DNA of 5,080 nucleotides, from assembly GCA_017883345.1 (NCBI GenBank), contig JADGNT010000450.1:1-5080 (forward strand), in the 5' to 3' direction. The stretch's first letter is position 1. Every line of letters begins with the position of its first letter. This stretch comes from Candidatus Solibacter sp. (GTDB lineage Bacteria; Acidobacteriota; Terriglobia; Bryobacterales; Bryobacteraceae). Below, piece after piece: positions 5,016-5,080 of this stretch. Both the position numbers and the translations under genes were made by a program. The notes under the pieces are model-generated. The model saw nothing but the letters and a program-made list of their open reading frames with translations. It searched no databases and had not been told where the DNA came from.

Positions 5016-5080
5016 CCCAAGTTTGTAGACCAACCGGAGATCCGTGCCGGGAAAGACAGTTTCCGTGGCGGTGAGTTCCT
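5007..5080 (-). CDS. C-terminal tail of an unidentified gene (partial)
   Basis: The minus strand has one open frame entering from the right edge and ending at TAA (5009-5007). It reads ELTATETVFPGTDL, then RLVYKLGSA: 23 residues. The beta-like composition and the VFPGTDLRLVYK phrase look like real coding sequence, and remind me of the ends of large repeat-containing extracellular proteins (YD/Rhs-like or beta-propeller) of acidobacteria; that is memory and weak. It converges on the kinase remnant and overlaps its accidental stop by nine bases. Confidence 0.4.
   Translation of the reverse strand, partial: ELTATETVFPGTDLRLVYKLGSA

Noticed and set aside
1..5080. CRISPR array, tRNA, rRNA, transposase or integrase
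   Set aside because: No regularly spaced repeat series beyond the two palindromes, no cloverleaf or rRNA-like stretch, and no recombinase motifs in any frame.

Overview
The window looks like a piece of an Acidobacteriota chromosome, probably of the Solibacter/Bryobacter kind. This is an inference from gene content: an ECF-type sigma factor next to a membrane-anchored Hanks-type Ser/Thr kinase, a four-helix membrane protein with a C-terminal zinc-knuckle-like motif, and high GC in those genes. No marker gene is present to fix the taxon.

Layout. Positions 1-371 are non-coding. They carry two identical copies of a 21-bp perfect palindrome 64 bp apart, then a run of GC-rich inverted repeats. Positions 372-2568 hold three minus-strand genes read leftward from about 2580. 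They are chained by 4-bp stop/start overlaps (ATGA, then TTGA) and so are almost certainly one operon: a P-loop ATPase of AAA+/STAND type (417 aa), a small protein laid out like an AAA+ module without a Walker A motif (145 aa), and a protein with a helical N-terminus and a beta-rich, histidine-rich C-terminus (170 aa). Hand counts suggest the operon has lower GC than the right half of the window. I read it as a candidate uncharacterised NTPase-based module, possibly of the conflict or defence type; no defence function is demonstrated.

Positions 2744-3655 (minus) encode a 303-aa membrane protein. It is divergent, with a 66-bp gap, from an ECF sigma factor gene starting at 3722 (plus). The sigma gene is broken: after about 125 codons (region 2 only) the sequence switches at about 4097 into the second half of a Ser/Thr kinase gene, in a different frame and beginning just before the DFG motif. 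Sigma region 4 and the whole kinase N-lobe and catalytic loop are missing. The kinase remnant appears cut again at about 4970, inside its membrane domain. It abuts the C-terminal tail of an unidentified minus-strand gene (stop at 5007-5009) that runs off the right edge.

Working together: the three-gene operon is a self-contained unit. The right half looks like a regulatory locus (sigma factor, sensor-type kinase, divergent membrane protein) reduced by deletion. No tRNA, rRNA, CRISPR array, transposase or integrase was seen.
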